64,000 bases of DNA from assembly GCF_004337985.1 (NCBI RefSeq), contig NC_043741.1:1430269-1494268 (forward strand). Reading direction: 5' to 3'. The DNA comes from Pyricularia pennisetigena. Taxonomy: Eukaryota; Ascomycota; Sordariomycetes; Magnaporthales; Pyriculariaceae. Position 1 is the first letter of the stretch; every line of letters starts with the position of its first letter. The notes under the pieces were generated by a model, which did no database searches, was not told the DNA's origin, and worked only from the letters and a program-made list of their open reading frames with translations. Of this stretch, positions 34,601 to 47,006 are shown piece after piece. A program made the position numbers and the translations under genes.

Positions 34601-37236
34601 TTAGTCCAGCCTGAGCACCCGAGGGCCCTTCTTCTTGAGCACTCTCTTCTTCTTGTGGCCCCTATCAAACGCCGCAGCAGCAGCATGATCACGGCCAAAG
34701 GTGTCCAAGTCTTTAACCTTGTAGATCCTGATGATCCAGTTTTCACTGGTGAAGGCCTCCTCAATTGTGTTAAGAACAGGTCCAACATCCGGTACGCGGG
34801 AGCCTCGAACTCTGTCCGAAGCCTGACCCGGAGGGAAAAGGCTGTGGTAGTTGTAGTACGACATTTTGTACCTGTCAAATGGTTAGTCTAAGAGCAAACA
34901 AGCATTCCAGGGTTAGATAAACCTACATCAAGCTGTTCTTCATCGTGTCAGTGGCCTGGTCGTCGACACGGTATTCGCCCCTGCTGGTAAAAAAGTCTCG
35001 CTCCTTGACTTCGTCAGGCCAGATGCCTTCGGCAATCCGCACCATCCAGAGGAACTTGTTGATGTCGTCACCAGAGTAACCAAGCAGACCTCCGAAAACC
35101 ACCAAGACATAGTCCACCTCGTGCTGACGCATGATGGGATAGCTGACCTCCTCCGACGAGCTCATGGCCTTGCCGACGGTGGCGATGTGTGTGTTGTTCC
35201 ATGTGTTGTTGTCCACGAGAGTGGGACGGTCGGCCATGCCACCGATCTGGTAGCCGTAGTCCCACCACGACATGATCTTGGCGTCTTCCTTGGTGTTTTG
35301 GCGGAGCCACTGGTACGCCTCACGATAGTCATCGATAATGTGCTGAGAGCCATCCGGAAGCCTGCTAGCCAGAACAACCGATGGTGACGAGTAGGCGTTG
35401 GACGTGACCCAGGTACAGTGGAGGACGAAGATCAGCAGGTAGATGGTCATGGCCATTGTTACCAAGCCCTTGGAGAGGTTGGTGTAGACACCAACGATTG
35501 GCTTGTTGGTAGACCGCAGTCCACCCTTGACAGCCTTCTTCGAGGCAGCGTCTTTGGATGTCTCGGCATCTTCGGAGGCTGGGTTGGGCGACTTGAGCGA
35601 CACAAATGAGTCGAGAATCGAGGAGGCTGCGATGGCGGCCGCAACACACACAACGGGGGTCAACGTGAGCATCAGACGGACCATGACTCCAGCGAAGTAG
35701 CTGCCAAACACCGCGTAGACAACAATGAAGACGTGCTCGTCGCGGAGGTTCTGGAAGCACAGATATACACCTGCAGGGAACAGCCAGATGAGGAAGTTGA
35801 GGTCAAAGAAGAAGGCCGGCCAGGCGGTGGGCTGATGCTCAGAGACGGATGCTATAATGGGAATGTGGATCTTGGCATAGCCAGTGTCCCAGAGCGAGTA
35901 GAAACGACCACTCCAGGGGGCGACGTAGCCAGCGCTCGTCGCAAGCGCCAGCACCGAAAGGCCAACGACAAAGATGGCAGCGGAGAACAGCACCAAAAAG
36001 GTACGGAACTGGCGACCGGGAATCGCGGACCGAACATAGTCGAGGAAGCCCATAAGCTGCATAAAACCGAAGATTCCTATAATTTGGTGATTGTAAGCAT
36101 CGTTTGTTGTGACGGCTTTTTCAAAATATCAGAATCTGCGTGGGGTTCATCACTACATACCCAATGCAGGCATGTGCTCGCTTGTCTTGATTGGCAAGAA
36201 ACCAACAAACGGGATTTGCATGCTAGCCAATGTTCCCAGCGCATACCAAGTGTTGTATGCAATGTACAGGCGGGTGCTAAACCGTCCCATGCAGATGAGA
36301 ACGAACGAATGGAGAGGCAGCAAACAAGTGATGAACGCATAACCACCCCACGACGCGACCATGTAGCCGTAGAAGAGGGCACAGAGAGCACCCCATAGCA
36401 TAGACCCAAGCTTCAGGGCCTTGATCCAGAGGTAGAATGTAAAGACGAGCAGGAAAATGGCAATGGCCTCGTTGTCGTAGCTACCGGCCACGGATCGTGA
36501 GATGTAACCGGGAGCAATTCCCATAAAGGCGGCTGCCAGCAGACCAGCAGATGAGCTTGTGGTCATCTCGTTGGTCAGAAGATAGGCCGAGAAGGCTGTC
36601 AGGCCCGAGAAGACGGGCGCAAGCATCACGCAGACATTCCGGATGTCGACGGGAACGGTAAGAGCTCGAAGTGCGTGGTAGATCGCGCCACTGGTAACCA
36701 TCAGGCCGGGATAAAGGGTACCGCCGGTGACACGGCCCAGCGGGTGCCAGGTCCGGTCATCGAACCAGTCCCAAAAGTTGTAGAAGCCATTGGCAACCAG
36801 GTATTTTGTAGCCCTAAAGTTGAACCAAGGATCAACTGTACCCGCAAAGTCAATATGAAATGGCGTTTTGGCGGGTTGAGGAATACAGGGACAAAGTGGA
36901 GGTAGTACTGACATTCGTGGATAATACTCTCAAAGCCTGTAGGAGAAAGCGATTTCAGTCAGTATCTTGAGCTTTCAGTTTGACGAATGCTGCCAAAGGA
37001 CCACCATCAATGAATCTCTGCTGAGCCATATGATGCTTGACTCGGAGAAGATCCGGGACAAACAAAAGCAATTGGTGTTGGTTGATTGAAAGTCAATTCC
37101 GGGCAGACGTACGGATCACAGAGAAAAGTCGGCTGGAGATGGCTGCACCAGCGATCAAGAAAAGAATGATAACTCGGAGGAGAGTCCGGGTGCTCTCGCC
37201 CTTGCTACCAAAAATACTTAACGAAGCAGCCGACAT
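34601..37236 (-). CDS. stt3: Oligosaccharyltransferase catalytic subunit STT3
   Basis: Five exons, 37113-37236, 36913-36936, 36161-36835, 34927-36076 and 34601-34871, give 747 residues; introns are 176, 77, 84 and 55 bp. Exon 2 is 24 bp and encodes FESIIHE, just before the catalytic-loop motif DPWFNFR (D51). The body has the many membrane segments expected (about 11-13), the [10 protein letters not shown] loop in exon 4, the acceptor-binding WWDYG at residues 545-549, and [10 protein letters not shown]. The C-terminal tail is basic ([13 protein letters not shown]). STT3 transfers the lipid-linked glycan to Asn-X-Ser/Thr in the ER lumen and is essential in yeast. It is not obviously duplicated here. 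A NxT-type glycosylation site (NNT) within the protein is conserved in the family. Confidence 0.97.
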
Positions 37237-38098
37237 GGTGGCTCTTCACTGAAGCCGCGGGAGGCTTCGAAAGACTGGCTGCTGTGGGTTGGCTAGCTTT
37301 GAAGATGTCGGGTGTTTAAAGCTCAGAAGCTGCGGTTCAGAAGCTCCAACATAGAAAGTGTCCTCTGCCCGCGCTACATCATGCATCGAATTGGGACTGG
37401 AAGCTGCAGGGGTAGGGACTAGCAACCTTGGCTACGTGTCGTGTCTGTCTGTCTTGGTGCCGAGTGGAGACGACGGCATGCACAGGCCACCCTGTTTGTC
37501 AATTCGAATGTTGCGCAGTAGGTAATTACAGTACAGTCGTATGTACAGTGCGCCGCTGGCCTTGTTTGAATTCGCGCTGAATGAGACCGCATCGACTTGT
37601 GAGAATATGCAACCTTCGAACAGAGGCTTTGGAATATTTGTTATGGGCAATTCAATTTCTAGTTGGCTTTGATTGAGCACTAGTCATTATTATTCCTCTT
37701 GGGAGATGGGTTACAATTGGAAAGCTCAGATAGATACAGACAGCAGCAGACAGAGAACGCATGCATCCGAAAACCGTCTAAATCTTATAGTACACATTTA
37801 CAGCGTGCAAACCAGAACTCTAAGGAAATTCTATGTCGTTTTGTGTGGTGTTTGGCCAAAACACCTCCGAGTACTCCCAGGTTATCGTTGGCCTGGTCAC
37901 CTAAGAGAAACCCGGCCTGGCCTGTTGACTGTAGAAGACGTCAACATGACCGACCACCTTGCTCGACGTAGGCAAGCTCATGTCGCCGCTAGCACCGGAC
38001 AATAGCTGTCGATTTTCTTGACCCAAAATCGCTCGGAGTCCCCGTCCGGACCAGGACCAGTCTTTCATTACCACGCTACCCTGGCATAAGTATCCAAC
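37237..38098. other. Intergenic between STT3 and ATP synthase subunit e (same strand)
   Basis: 862 bp with the STT3 promoter and the 3' end of the neighbouring gene; no gene seen. Confidence 0.6.
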
Positions 38099-38690
38099 CT
38101 ATGCCTTGCCAATAACTCCAGTGAAATACGACTCGAGGTCAAAGTTCGGGTCCATTGGGTCGGATTTCCCTGGAAGATTGCGTGCGTTAGCCAGAGACTT
38201 CAGGTTCATGCAATTGCCGTCGTCCCATTCCCTCCCAAGTAGAGACTATGGAGATCAGGAGCGGCTGGTGGAACCTCTACTTACGGCTGTCGTTCTTAGA
38301 GCCGCTCTTGTCGTGGAGCCTGGCGTACTCGGCCTTGGCCTGCTGTATTAACTTTTGCTTGTGCTCATACTCGTGACGGGCGGCGGCGGCCTTGTGGTCC
38401 GCGTTGATCTTCCTCTGGTGTGTAAAGCCGTAGAAGACTCCCAAACCCAACGCCGTGTATCTAAGAACCTGTGCGACAGCAGTCATGTCAGTTTTGAAAA
38501 AAGCTTATCAAGTCGGGCCATAAGCTCAGCAGCATCCTGTCCAGTGCGCTTCACTGGTCTAAAACTTTTCGTCGTCTCGGTTTGGTGGCCGGTCCGTAGA
38601 GGAGGGCCGGGAACGCAGGTCTGGATGGATGGAGCTCGCGTGGCAACAGGAAAACATGCGACGTACGTTCTTTCCTGAGACGGCAGACAT
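38099..38690 (-). CDS. atp21: Mitochondrial F1Fo ATP synthase subunit e (Tim11/Atp21)
   Basis: Three exons, 38667-38690, 38285-38468 and 38099-38169, give 92 residues; introns are 198 and 115 bp. The first exon is 24 bp (MSAVSGKN). One N-terminal membrane segment (VLRYTALGLGVFYGFTHQ) carries the GxxxG-like pattern used for dimer contact, followed by a charged helix (HEYEHKQKLIQQAKAEYARL) and a short tail (SDPMDPNFDLESYFTGVIG). Subunit e sits in the inner mitochondrial membrane and, with subunit g, drives ATP synthase dimerisation and crista shape. The last exon supplies the final 23 residues and matches fungal homologues, so stopping at the in-frame stop inside intron 2 would be wrong. A CCAAT box lies about 76 bases upstream of the start. 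Confidence 0.93.
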
Positions 38691-39624
38691 GGCGACAGAC
38701 TCTATTATCTCGCGACTAAATTCGGATTCGAAGAAGACCTGGGTACTCGGAGCAACTGGGGGTCAATTGGCGCTCAATCGGCCCTGTGCAATGCGGTCGA
38801 CAAGTCGATTAGTGAATGTAGAGCTGTTGTTGACGACAGAATGTCGGGATTTTTCGCCGAACGGGCAAAACTTGCGGCTGGAGAGCTCAAGCAAAGCCTC
38901 TGTGGCAGGGAACTGTGGGTCTTTCAAGGCTGGTCTGGCTTGGCAACGCGGCCCCGGCAAATTGCATGCTATAGTGAAAATGACTGGACGCACGCTTTGC
39001 ATCACGTGCAACTGTTTGAGCTGGGTACCTCTCCTATAGCTCCCCTGTCGCTTGGAGGTCAGGTACCTGGCCCAGGAAATGTAGCCGCCGTAGTGTGGGA
39101 GGTACTACTGGAAGCTGACTTGACTTGCCCCTGGATCTTCCCGTCTATCCAGGCGCGCTGAGTTGTAAAATGGCCCCACATGTTGAACCGCGGTGGCATG
39201 CATCCATCGTCGACATCAAATTTACCTGCAGAGTTGTTCATTGATCCCACGGCCTAATCCATCCCAACATTAGACTAGACTTCTGGATTGCCTACCGGTA
39301 GATTGGGACATGACTGAGAAGAACCACACAGTTGTTTAATAACTACCTACCTCAACTTGCCCACCAACTGCAAATTGGCTCACATAATTTTGCCCAATCT
39401 AACCCCCCAACTTTTGTAGTTACCAACAGAACTGGATTCTTTACATTACTCGAACCGAAGCGAACATTGAACGACGCACGAATTCATCAGCAAACAGTCG
39501 ATCAGTAGAAGGGACTGTGTCAGCCTTTTGAGACGCGGTTGGGGTGTTCTTGTCAGACAGCGGTGCGGACGGCGGCCAACTCGTTGCATCGCATCTGAAA
39601 TGAGGCTTAGCCTCGTTGAGCAAA
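38691..39624. promoter_or_regulatory. Divergent promoter region of ATP synthase subunit e and dynein intermediate chain
   Basis: 934 bp between two start codons; no gene seen. A minus-strand CCAAT (38766-38770) lies close to the ATP synthase gene. Confidence 0.5.
38766..38770 (-). promoter_or_regulatory. CCAAT box, possible HAP-complex site
   Basis: CCAAT on the strand of the ATP synthase subunit e gene, about 76 bases before its ATG. HAP-complex control of respiratory genes is known in fungi; a five-base match alone is weak evidence. Confidence 0.25.
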
Positions 39625-41828
39625 ATGCAGCAACGCCGAGATGAAATTCTGGCGAAGAAGGCAAAGTTGGCCGAGTTGAAGGAGAAGAGGAAAGCGCGTA
39701 ACGAGCAGGGCTCAGCATCACGTCCTAATGTTGGTGTGGGTGGTGAAGTATGTCACTTCTGATACACGACCTGATGCGGCTTCGCCTTGCCATTTGTAGT
39801 GGCTGGGACGGAAGCTATGATGGGCTTCGGCGGTCTGTTTTAACTGACGCATTCGAATTTTAGCTCTCGATCCCGTCGGCTAGAAATGTGGAACGCCGCG
39901 AAGACCTTGACGAGTACATCAATAGGCTCGTTGGCCTCGGGGATCGACCATCTTCCACAACCACAGGAGGGGCCGCCTCCCCGGGACCCAGAGGGAGTCG
40001 GCCGAACAGTGTTTTGAGCGCCGGCGAACTCAGCAACGAGAACTCGGAATACGCCTCGCTGGCCAACGGCCACGCGCCTGCCGCTCCCGCCGCCCCGCAG
40101 AACCTCACTACAGTTCCTCTCACAACCATCTACGAATGTCCACCCTCCCCGGTCAAGGAAATCTTCTCTTACAGCAAGGGCATACAGACCCAAGAAGATT
40201 GGGCGCCAAGCTCGAGACCCTTGGAACAGTCTGTGTCGGACGACGAAGAGCCTGCGTTCACGCCGGGCAAACGCCCAACCCGTAGGGATCGTGACCGGGA
40301 GGAGGAGCTACGCGCCAATATTAGGAGAGAGATTGAGGAGGAACTAAAGGCTGCCCAGGAGCTTTCAACAGACGGAGTCCTCAAACCTACGGCGCTGACG
40401 ACCAACTTCCCTGCACGGACGTTGACGAACGAAGAACTCAAGGCTGTGACAGCATCGGAGGATTTCGTTGACTTTGTGGACAGGGCAACCAAGGTCATCG
40501 AGAAGGCGTTGGACCAGGAGTACGATATTCTCACGGATTATACGCTTCAGACACAAGAGAACACAGATGATCGCGAGCAGGGCAACGTGAGCGGGAGAGG
40601 GCGCCGCAAGATTAGGGAGATACGTCAGTTCTACGATGAGAGGTGGTCTAAGAAGCGCCCAATAACCTCGATCGACTTTTCACCCAAGTTCTCGGATCTT
40701 GTGCTTGCATCGGCGTCCAAGAACATAACAGCACCGCACGAACCAGACGGTATTGTTCAAGTATGGAACTTGAATCTCCACGACAGGGCCGAGTTTGTTC
40801 TTCATGCGCAGTCGGACATCTTGACGGCCAAATTCTCGCCTTTCCACCCGAATCTGATCATTGGCGGTGCCTATAGTGGTCAGGTTCTTTTGTGGGATAC
40901 GCGCTCTCGATCTTCTGCCCCAGTTCAAAAGACACCACTAACGGGGCAGGGACACACGCATCCCGTGTACTCGCTTGATGTGATAGGCACCCAAAATGCT
41001 AACAACATCATTACAACATCTACTGATGGCGTCGTTTGTGGCTGGTCGGTCGACATGTTGGCGGCGCCACAAGAGTCGCTCATGCTTCTCACGCCGCAGC
41101 AGACAAAGACGGACGACTTGAGCCCAACATGCATGGCATTCCCCCAAGCTGACCCCACATACTTCTTGGTCGGCTCTGAGGAAGGCGTCATCTACCCATG
41201 CCACAGATATGACCGAGCGGGTGCCAAGGCCGGAGTTGACAAGAACGTCAGCTACAGGGGTCACTCGGCACCGGTCAGATCTGTTGACTTTCATTCCAAC
41301 TTGGGCCCGGTCGACTTTGGCGACCTCGTTCTCTCATCGAGTCTGGACTGGAGCGCCAAGTTGTGGAAAGTACGGCCCCCTGGAGGCATCGGTACAGCCG
41401 GTCTCTTATCTAGCAACGCCGAGGTTGCTGTATCGCCCCTTATGGAGTTTGCGCGCGAAGATATCGTCTATGATGCGGCATGGTCCCCACTTCGACCTGG
41501 TGTGTTTTCGCTTGTCGACGGCGCGGGATATCTGGAAATCTGGGACTTGACAGTTGAGACCGAAGAGCCTGTCGCGCGCATTCAACCGAATGCCCGCCCC
41601 GGCGCAAGGGTAGCAAGTCTCAACAAAGTCGCCTGGGAGCGGTCGGAAGGCAAGCGTCTCGCCACAGGCGGTATCGCAGGTGCATTGACTGTTTTTGAGG
41701 TCGGGCCCGATCTGGGAGGTAAAGAGGGCATCAAGTCTGACGAGTGGGCCGCGGTCAAGAAGCTCATTTCAAAGCTAGAGCTCGACGCCAAAGGTCCTGT
41801 AAATGGCGTGTCTGGCCTGAGGAACTGA
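39625..41828 (+). CDS. Cytoplasmic dynein intermediate chain
   Basis: Two exons, 39625-39747 and 39864-41828, with a 116-bp intron, give 695 residues. The N-terminus is a charged single helix (RRDEILAKKAKLAELKEKRK) that in the family binds dynactin p150Glued and NudE. A Ser/Pro-rich linker follows with an LC8-binding motif, SKGIQTQ at about residues 145-151. A Glu/Arg-rich helical stretch and then the dynein IC core (FVDFVDRATKVIEKALDQEYDIL, FYDERWSKKRPITSIDFSP) lead into a WD40 propeller from about residue 265 to the end that binds the heavy chain. The protein links light chains and cargo adaptors to the motor and is needed for nuclear movement and retrograde transport in hyphae. All the expected parts are present; the length is usual for fungi. 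Confidence 0.95.
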
Positions 41829-43112
41829 ACAAGGAGCGTCGACGCGACAGAATTTTGATTGTGCTCTCTTTTCATACCGTGCTATGCTTTCTCTCTAGCT
41901 TCCTTGTGTCGCGGACTTGCTTATAGAGTCGTTCTATACCCCAGCTTTCGTTTACCGTTTAGTATTCTCTAAGAGACATGAGCTCTTGCGAAGACAAGCC
42001 TTGTTACTTTGTTACAAGCATGCTGATGTTGCTGTCTGTGATATGTCTTGCCTTTTACATGTTAGTGCCTGTTTGTAATGATCTGATACAGTTTCATTTT
42101 AATCTGACAAGGGATCACGTCAAGCCATCTTCACGCCAGATGCAATTGTCACGTTAGTGTTGGAGGCCATGAACCCTACTTCACCGGGCGGTCGTTGTAG
42201 GCAGCTGAACTGCGAACCGACGAAGCCAGCCCTCCGGATTAATCAACGTATCGATCAATCTAACTAAAATCCGAAATTGACCGCGGTGGCCGCTTCACAG
42301 ATCGCAAGCTTGCTGACTATTTTTTGTCGGTCTCGTCGGATTGAGCTGCAGCGACGCCAGAAATACCACCACAGAGTGATTGTTCAGAGAAGAGCTCCCG
42401 TCTTTATTCCACCATGTCGGACGATGGAATCATCACCTTGTAACCACAATAGCATCTCTGGCCCCATGCCCAGGTCGGCTTACACTAGACAGGGTCGGTT
42501 GATGTGCTGACAACGGCCGTCTCTAGGTACGGCAAAATCACTTGTTCTAGACTTTTCAGTAACAATCCAGACGTCTATCCGTTATGGACTTACCCGAATA
42601 GGAAGTTTCAAGCTTTGTGTCTGCGTGGTCAAAAAACTACGCGAGTGGGCGGGCTGTACAAGGGACCGAAGAAAAGAGGCGAGCGGATCGCATCACGTCG
42701 ACAAGTCTGTCCTACATGGCGCCGTATACCGGCCAGGGAGCAAAGATTTAGAAAGAAAAAAAAAGTGCAGATTATATGGCCGTTTCATCGATACCAAGCA
42801 GAGCTTCCGGGATTGGCAGTGATTAAGTGTGTTTGCTAGAGCATCCGATATGAGGTCCAGGGTTCGTGTGTCACGATGCCTGACTATCTCACGGTGCTCA
42901 CCTTATCCCACTCACGCGTCCCGGCTCTGCAATTATGCCGTAGTATATCCGTCATGAGCTCTTTATTTAAGATCTCTTTTCTCTTCCCCCGGAAGCTTCA
43001 AGTGCCGGAGCCAGCCATAGCATAACATGGGCGCTGCTGCTGTCCCAAAAGACCAGCGGAAGAGAAACGACAGTCCAGAACGGCAACCCTTGATAGATGC
43101 GGAGTGTTCGAT
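41829..43112. other. Intergenic between dynein intermediate chain and the membrane protein gene
   Basis: 1.28 kb; the first part is T-rich 3' UTR-like sequence. No gene seen. Confidence 0.6.
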
Positions 43113-44309
43113 ATGATGAGCAGAACCACGGCCTCTTTACACGACGGTACCACACCCGCGGGGTCACTGACCACTATATGGACACCACCATGCCCCGGTG
43201 GCCCGATGACAACCTGGGACTCAAGCGCGAACAAGTCCCTAGAGAGCTGCATGCCGACAAACTACAAGGATGTATACTATTACGGCAACGCCGGCTACTA
43301 CTCTCCTGGCATCTGCCCCAGTGGCTATACGTCGGCGTGCAGGCAATACAACACGCAGCAAGGTCCGCCGTTGGAGCCCGAGGAGACGGCTGTCATTTGT
43401 GCGCCTCTGTATGTTATCATGTCCAATCCCTGGTGGCATTAATGGCAGATAAGAGTTTGAGAGAGCAGGACCACTAATTGACGCGCAACATTGGGGTTTC
43501 TTGCGATTTTCGAAAATAGGGGCTTCACCTGCAACCCCGATCAGGGCGTTTCCAACGCATGGCACACGCACACCACGGACAAGCGGGCTCCGATGATCCA
43601 AGTCCGATGGCAATTGTCTGACATCTCGACCCTGGAGACGCACCCGCTCACGCCTGGCCTGAGGCCTGTCTTGCAGACAGAAACGAGCCAGGGATCGATG
43701 ACATCCACGGCCGCCGCCGGAGGTGGCCAAGCACCGGGCACGGGCAGCGACTCTGCGCAGGCCATGCAAGGCAGCACGATTGCCCTGATTGTAGTTGGGT
43801 CCGTCTTGGGAGTGTTGATCCTCGGCATGGCCATCCTCGTCTTCTTGAGGCATGGTCGTGGGGCCTGCTTCCGCCGCGGAAAGAACACCGTATCTAATCC
43901 GGAGGTGTCCTTTCGCCCGGCAGTGTCCTCGCAAGAGGCAGGAGGCCAGGAGGCGGTGCAGTCGTATCATGGTAGCAGCAACGCAGAGGTCGCAACGCTG
44001 CATGCGATTTATTACAGCCCGTCGCATATAGGACAGAAGCCACCCGTCGTGGGCACGGAAGCGCAGGCAATAGCTCATCCGGAGCGCCATGATGACACAG
44101 TGACAGCGGGATTAGATCACGACGCGCAGCTTACCCGGCTCTTCAGCAGCCCACTCGAGATGCCGTCAGAGGGTTTGCAGCAACGTCCTTCAGCTCCTCC
44201 CACGAGAGCGTCGGCAACACCGCCCATGGATGTTCCACCGGGGATAACGGGTGGGCAAGAGGGTCATCGCACTTCTACTCTGCGGTGGGGGGCTCAATGG
44301 CGGCAGTAG
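43113..44309 (+). CDS. Fungal single-span membrane protein, Cys-rich ectodomain
   Basis: Two exons, 43113-43408 and 43520-44309, with a 111-bp intron, give 361 residues. The start is the first ATG of the frame (ATGATGAGC). The N-terminal 170 residues are Thr/Pro-rich with spaced cysteines (TPPCPGG, SLESCMPTNY, PGICPSGYTSACRQ, AVICAP, GFTCNPDQG), a pattern seen in many fungal hypothetical proteins with a TTW...C head. A Ser/Gly/Ala linker leads to one strong membrane segment (STIALIVVGSVLGVLILGMA) and then basic residues (RHGRGACFRRGK), which predicts the C-terminus in the cytosol. The cytosolic tail is polar and disordered. No cleavable signal peptide is visible, as in other members that I recall. 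The architecture suggests a wall- or surface-sensing role, but that is only inference. Confidence 0.75.
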
Positions 44310-46334
44310 AAAGAACCAATCATTGTACAATATCGACCATCGGACCCGTTTCTCTACGAGAGAATTGTTTGCTCGCTAAGGGGTAAGGGTTTGTGAGACG
44401 TCGTCTGAGACCTACAGCAGCATATGGTATGTGTTTGCGTCTGACAGGAAACTGCAGCCAGCCGATGCTGCATTGCAATGGTGGCGTGAATGTGTCATTA
44501 GGTACCAAGGGACGGCCTGCTCGCCTCCCCCGTGACGAATACTGATGGATGATGAAGACAAGACGAGTCTTGTGTTATCAGGCTAAGACATATTGTCCAT
44601 GAAATTTGCAAGCGAGACAGGCTGTATAATTATAATCATGTCCAATAGCAAGTCAGAACAGTCATGCGACCTTCTCCCCTGCTTGACTGTCGGTTCTGGG
44701 GCTCAGGGGCTGCCCCTTGGTGTAATGGACTGTACGACCACCCGTGTGTTTGCCCATAGACAAGGAACCTTCGGTTACTCCATTGGTGAGCGAAAGTTAG
44801 GCCGTTAAATGTACCTCCCGAGACAAGAAACCACACTATTGGGTTATTACTTCGTATATCGAGACCAAGAACAAATACATGTTCATCACGTACCGCGACG
44901 ATAACGACAAGACGTGCCGACTGGCCGACTTGCCAATGCGCAGCTTTGACTGGCAAACAGTTCTAGGCAATGACAGTGAATGACATTGTAGTTTTTATTT
45001 CTTGTGGCTTCGAACATAATAGGTTGGCTGCATGAATCCGTGAAGATTCCTTGGCGACCAGACATCATGGGAAGATGCAGGAGAGGATCCGCAGGTGGAC
45101 AACAACCGCCGCAGAGCGGACATTAACCGCGGGCTGTCGAAAGCAAGGGATGCATGGAATAATGATAACTTGGGTGCTGAAAAAGGTTCATGTTTCAAAT
45201 CGATCGCTCCGAAATCTCTCCCCTTTTTTTTTCTTTTGCTGCCTTGGAGCGATTGACTAAAGCACTGACAGCGAGGCCATGTTCACAAGGTGGTCGACAT
45301 GTTGTGTGTTTGACAACAAAACAGTACGCCACTAGGAATCCAATGTTTTCTAAAGAATTTACATGAGTCGGGCCTTGCCGGGCCCTCACGGGACAGCCTA
45401 GCCTACAGTAGCCTACTGCACAAGCATGTCAAATTCGGCAGGAGAGAACCCGGATGCAGTGGCTTGGGTGGCTTGAGAGGCGCACGTTGTTGGGCTGGTG
45501 GGTTCCCTGTAATAACGGTCAGCTACCTTGGCCCTAAGAAAAAGCAAGTTACAAAGCGCCCAAAAGGAACCAACACTCACTCCGGGGGACAATAGTAACA
45601 AGCAAACAGACAAACAAAACAACAAGAAAAACAAAACCAGGTGGAAAAGTTTTGTAATGAATGAGGTAACCAACCTCGTCAATTACCTCTGCCTGCCCGT
45701 TTCGGCGTTCCAGTGCACGCTGTCTCACTCATCTAGTTATTCTTGCCCTCTTTGAAGTGCTTCCGTCCCATCCGTCCGTGCATGCGCGTGCGGGTGTTGT
45801 TATTGTTGCGAATAGGACGCAGCAAGGCCTGAATAAGAGAATAAGATGCACCTCTCGCAGCAGGCATGAGTGGCGGGATCGCCCTTGCATGTTCTCGCCT
45901 TGTCAGACAAGAAACAGAAGAAGAAGGGGAAAAAAAAAAAAGAAAGACACACCATCTCCTATTGTTCTTCAGGCCATGCTCACCTGGTCTCCTCCGAAGC
46001 CGATTCAGACTGTTGCTATTCATCATGGCTAACGGTCGGTTTCCGATGGGCTCCGCGCAAGGTCGCAGAGCTCTCCTATTCATGGCTGGGGTTGGACAAC
46101 CAGAATAGATAAGGAGTGTCTACCTACCTATATATTTCTTTTCGGGATTTTTGGCTCCCTTCTCATTTCTACCTTCTGTCCCGCCGGTCTTTTTCCAGCT
46201 TCTTGGAAAGAAGCAGTCATTATCGCATCAACATAGCGTTTTGACAAAAATCACTACAAGACCAACTCCCATTACGCTGTTTTCTCTGCCCGCCCGCACC
46301 CAAACCACTCACAACATCACGTCGCCCACCGGAA
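44310..46334. other. Intergenic region of 2.0 kb
   Basis: No supportable gene. Contains short T and A runs (near 45225 and 45930), and a TATATATTT element near 46129-46137, about 200 bp before the next start, followed by a C/T-rich stretch that looks like a fungal leader. Confidence 0.55.
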
Positions 46335-47006
46335 ATGTCTCAACCACCATATAAGCAAGGTGACCATGGGGCAACGGTCCTCAAGGAGCAAACCACCATA
46401 ACCCCTTCGACCTGCCCGCCGCAGCCACAACCAGCGCCACCACCCGCATACACCCCTCGTTCCGCTCAACCCCCAATTCCTAGAGTCATGCCCATGCCCA
46501 TGCACTGCATCACATCAGATCTCCTGGCGAGGCTTTTGACCTTTGCCGCCGATGCAAGGCCAGCCGCCCACGCTGACCAGCATGACTGCGCCGAGAGCAT
46601 GTCGCCCATATCCATCAAGGTCAACACGGCCGTCCGCGTTAGCCAAAGCGACAACCTGGTCGACATCGGCAGGCCCGACCCGTCGGACATCGCTGCCGCC
46701 ATCGTGGGCGCCATCGAACGAGCTAGCAGCGCCTCGGCCGGCGTCCCCATGATCGACGGGAATGGTGAGCCGAGGCCGATCAAGATCGACGTCGACGCCA
46801 CCGTCGAGGTCGGCGGCTCGAGGAACGTCGTCGGAAAGGACGAGTTCCTGCGGGAGTACCTGAGGACCCTGGGCGCCGCCGCCGCCTACAGAGCCAAGAG
46901 GAGGCGCTCGTCGTCCGTGTCCGGCTCGGAGGATGACGGGTCAGAGGATGAGGCTGCAGCTGGTGATGCCAGCATGCCGGCCGCCAAGAGGTCACGGAGC
47001 ACCTGA
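46335..47006 (+). CDS. Hypothetical protein with Pro-rich head and basic tail
   Basis: Single exon of 223 residues; I do not recognise the family. Residues 1-55 are Pro/Gln/Thr-rich (STCPPQPQPAPPPAYTP). The middle (about 60-180) is more ordered, with two similar segments, SPISIKVNTAVRVSQSDN and PIKIDVDATVEVGGSRNVV, each an I-K-[VI]-[ND] strand followed by VRV or VEV, separated by an Ala-rich helix (DIAAAIVGAIERASSA). The C-terminus has a basic cluster (AKRRRSSS), an acidic patch and a final AAKRSRST, resembling a split nuclear signal. Codon use is GC-rich and gene-like, with strong third-position C/G. The internal pair hints at a duplicated strand motif. Start and stop are clear; function unknown. 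Confidence 0.7.
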   Translation: MSQPPYKQGDHGATVLKEQTTITPSTCPPQPQPAPPPAYTPRSAQPPIPRVMPMPMHCITSDLLARLLTFAADARPAAHADQHDCAESMSPISIKVNTAVRVSQSDNLVDIGRPDPSDIAAAIVGAIERASSASAGVPMIDGNGEPRPIKIDVDATVEVGGSRNVVGKDEFLREYLRTLGAAAAYRAKRRRSSSVSGSEDDGSEDEAAAGDASMPAAKRSRST

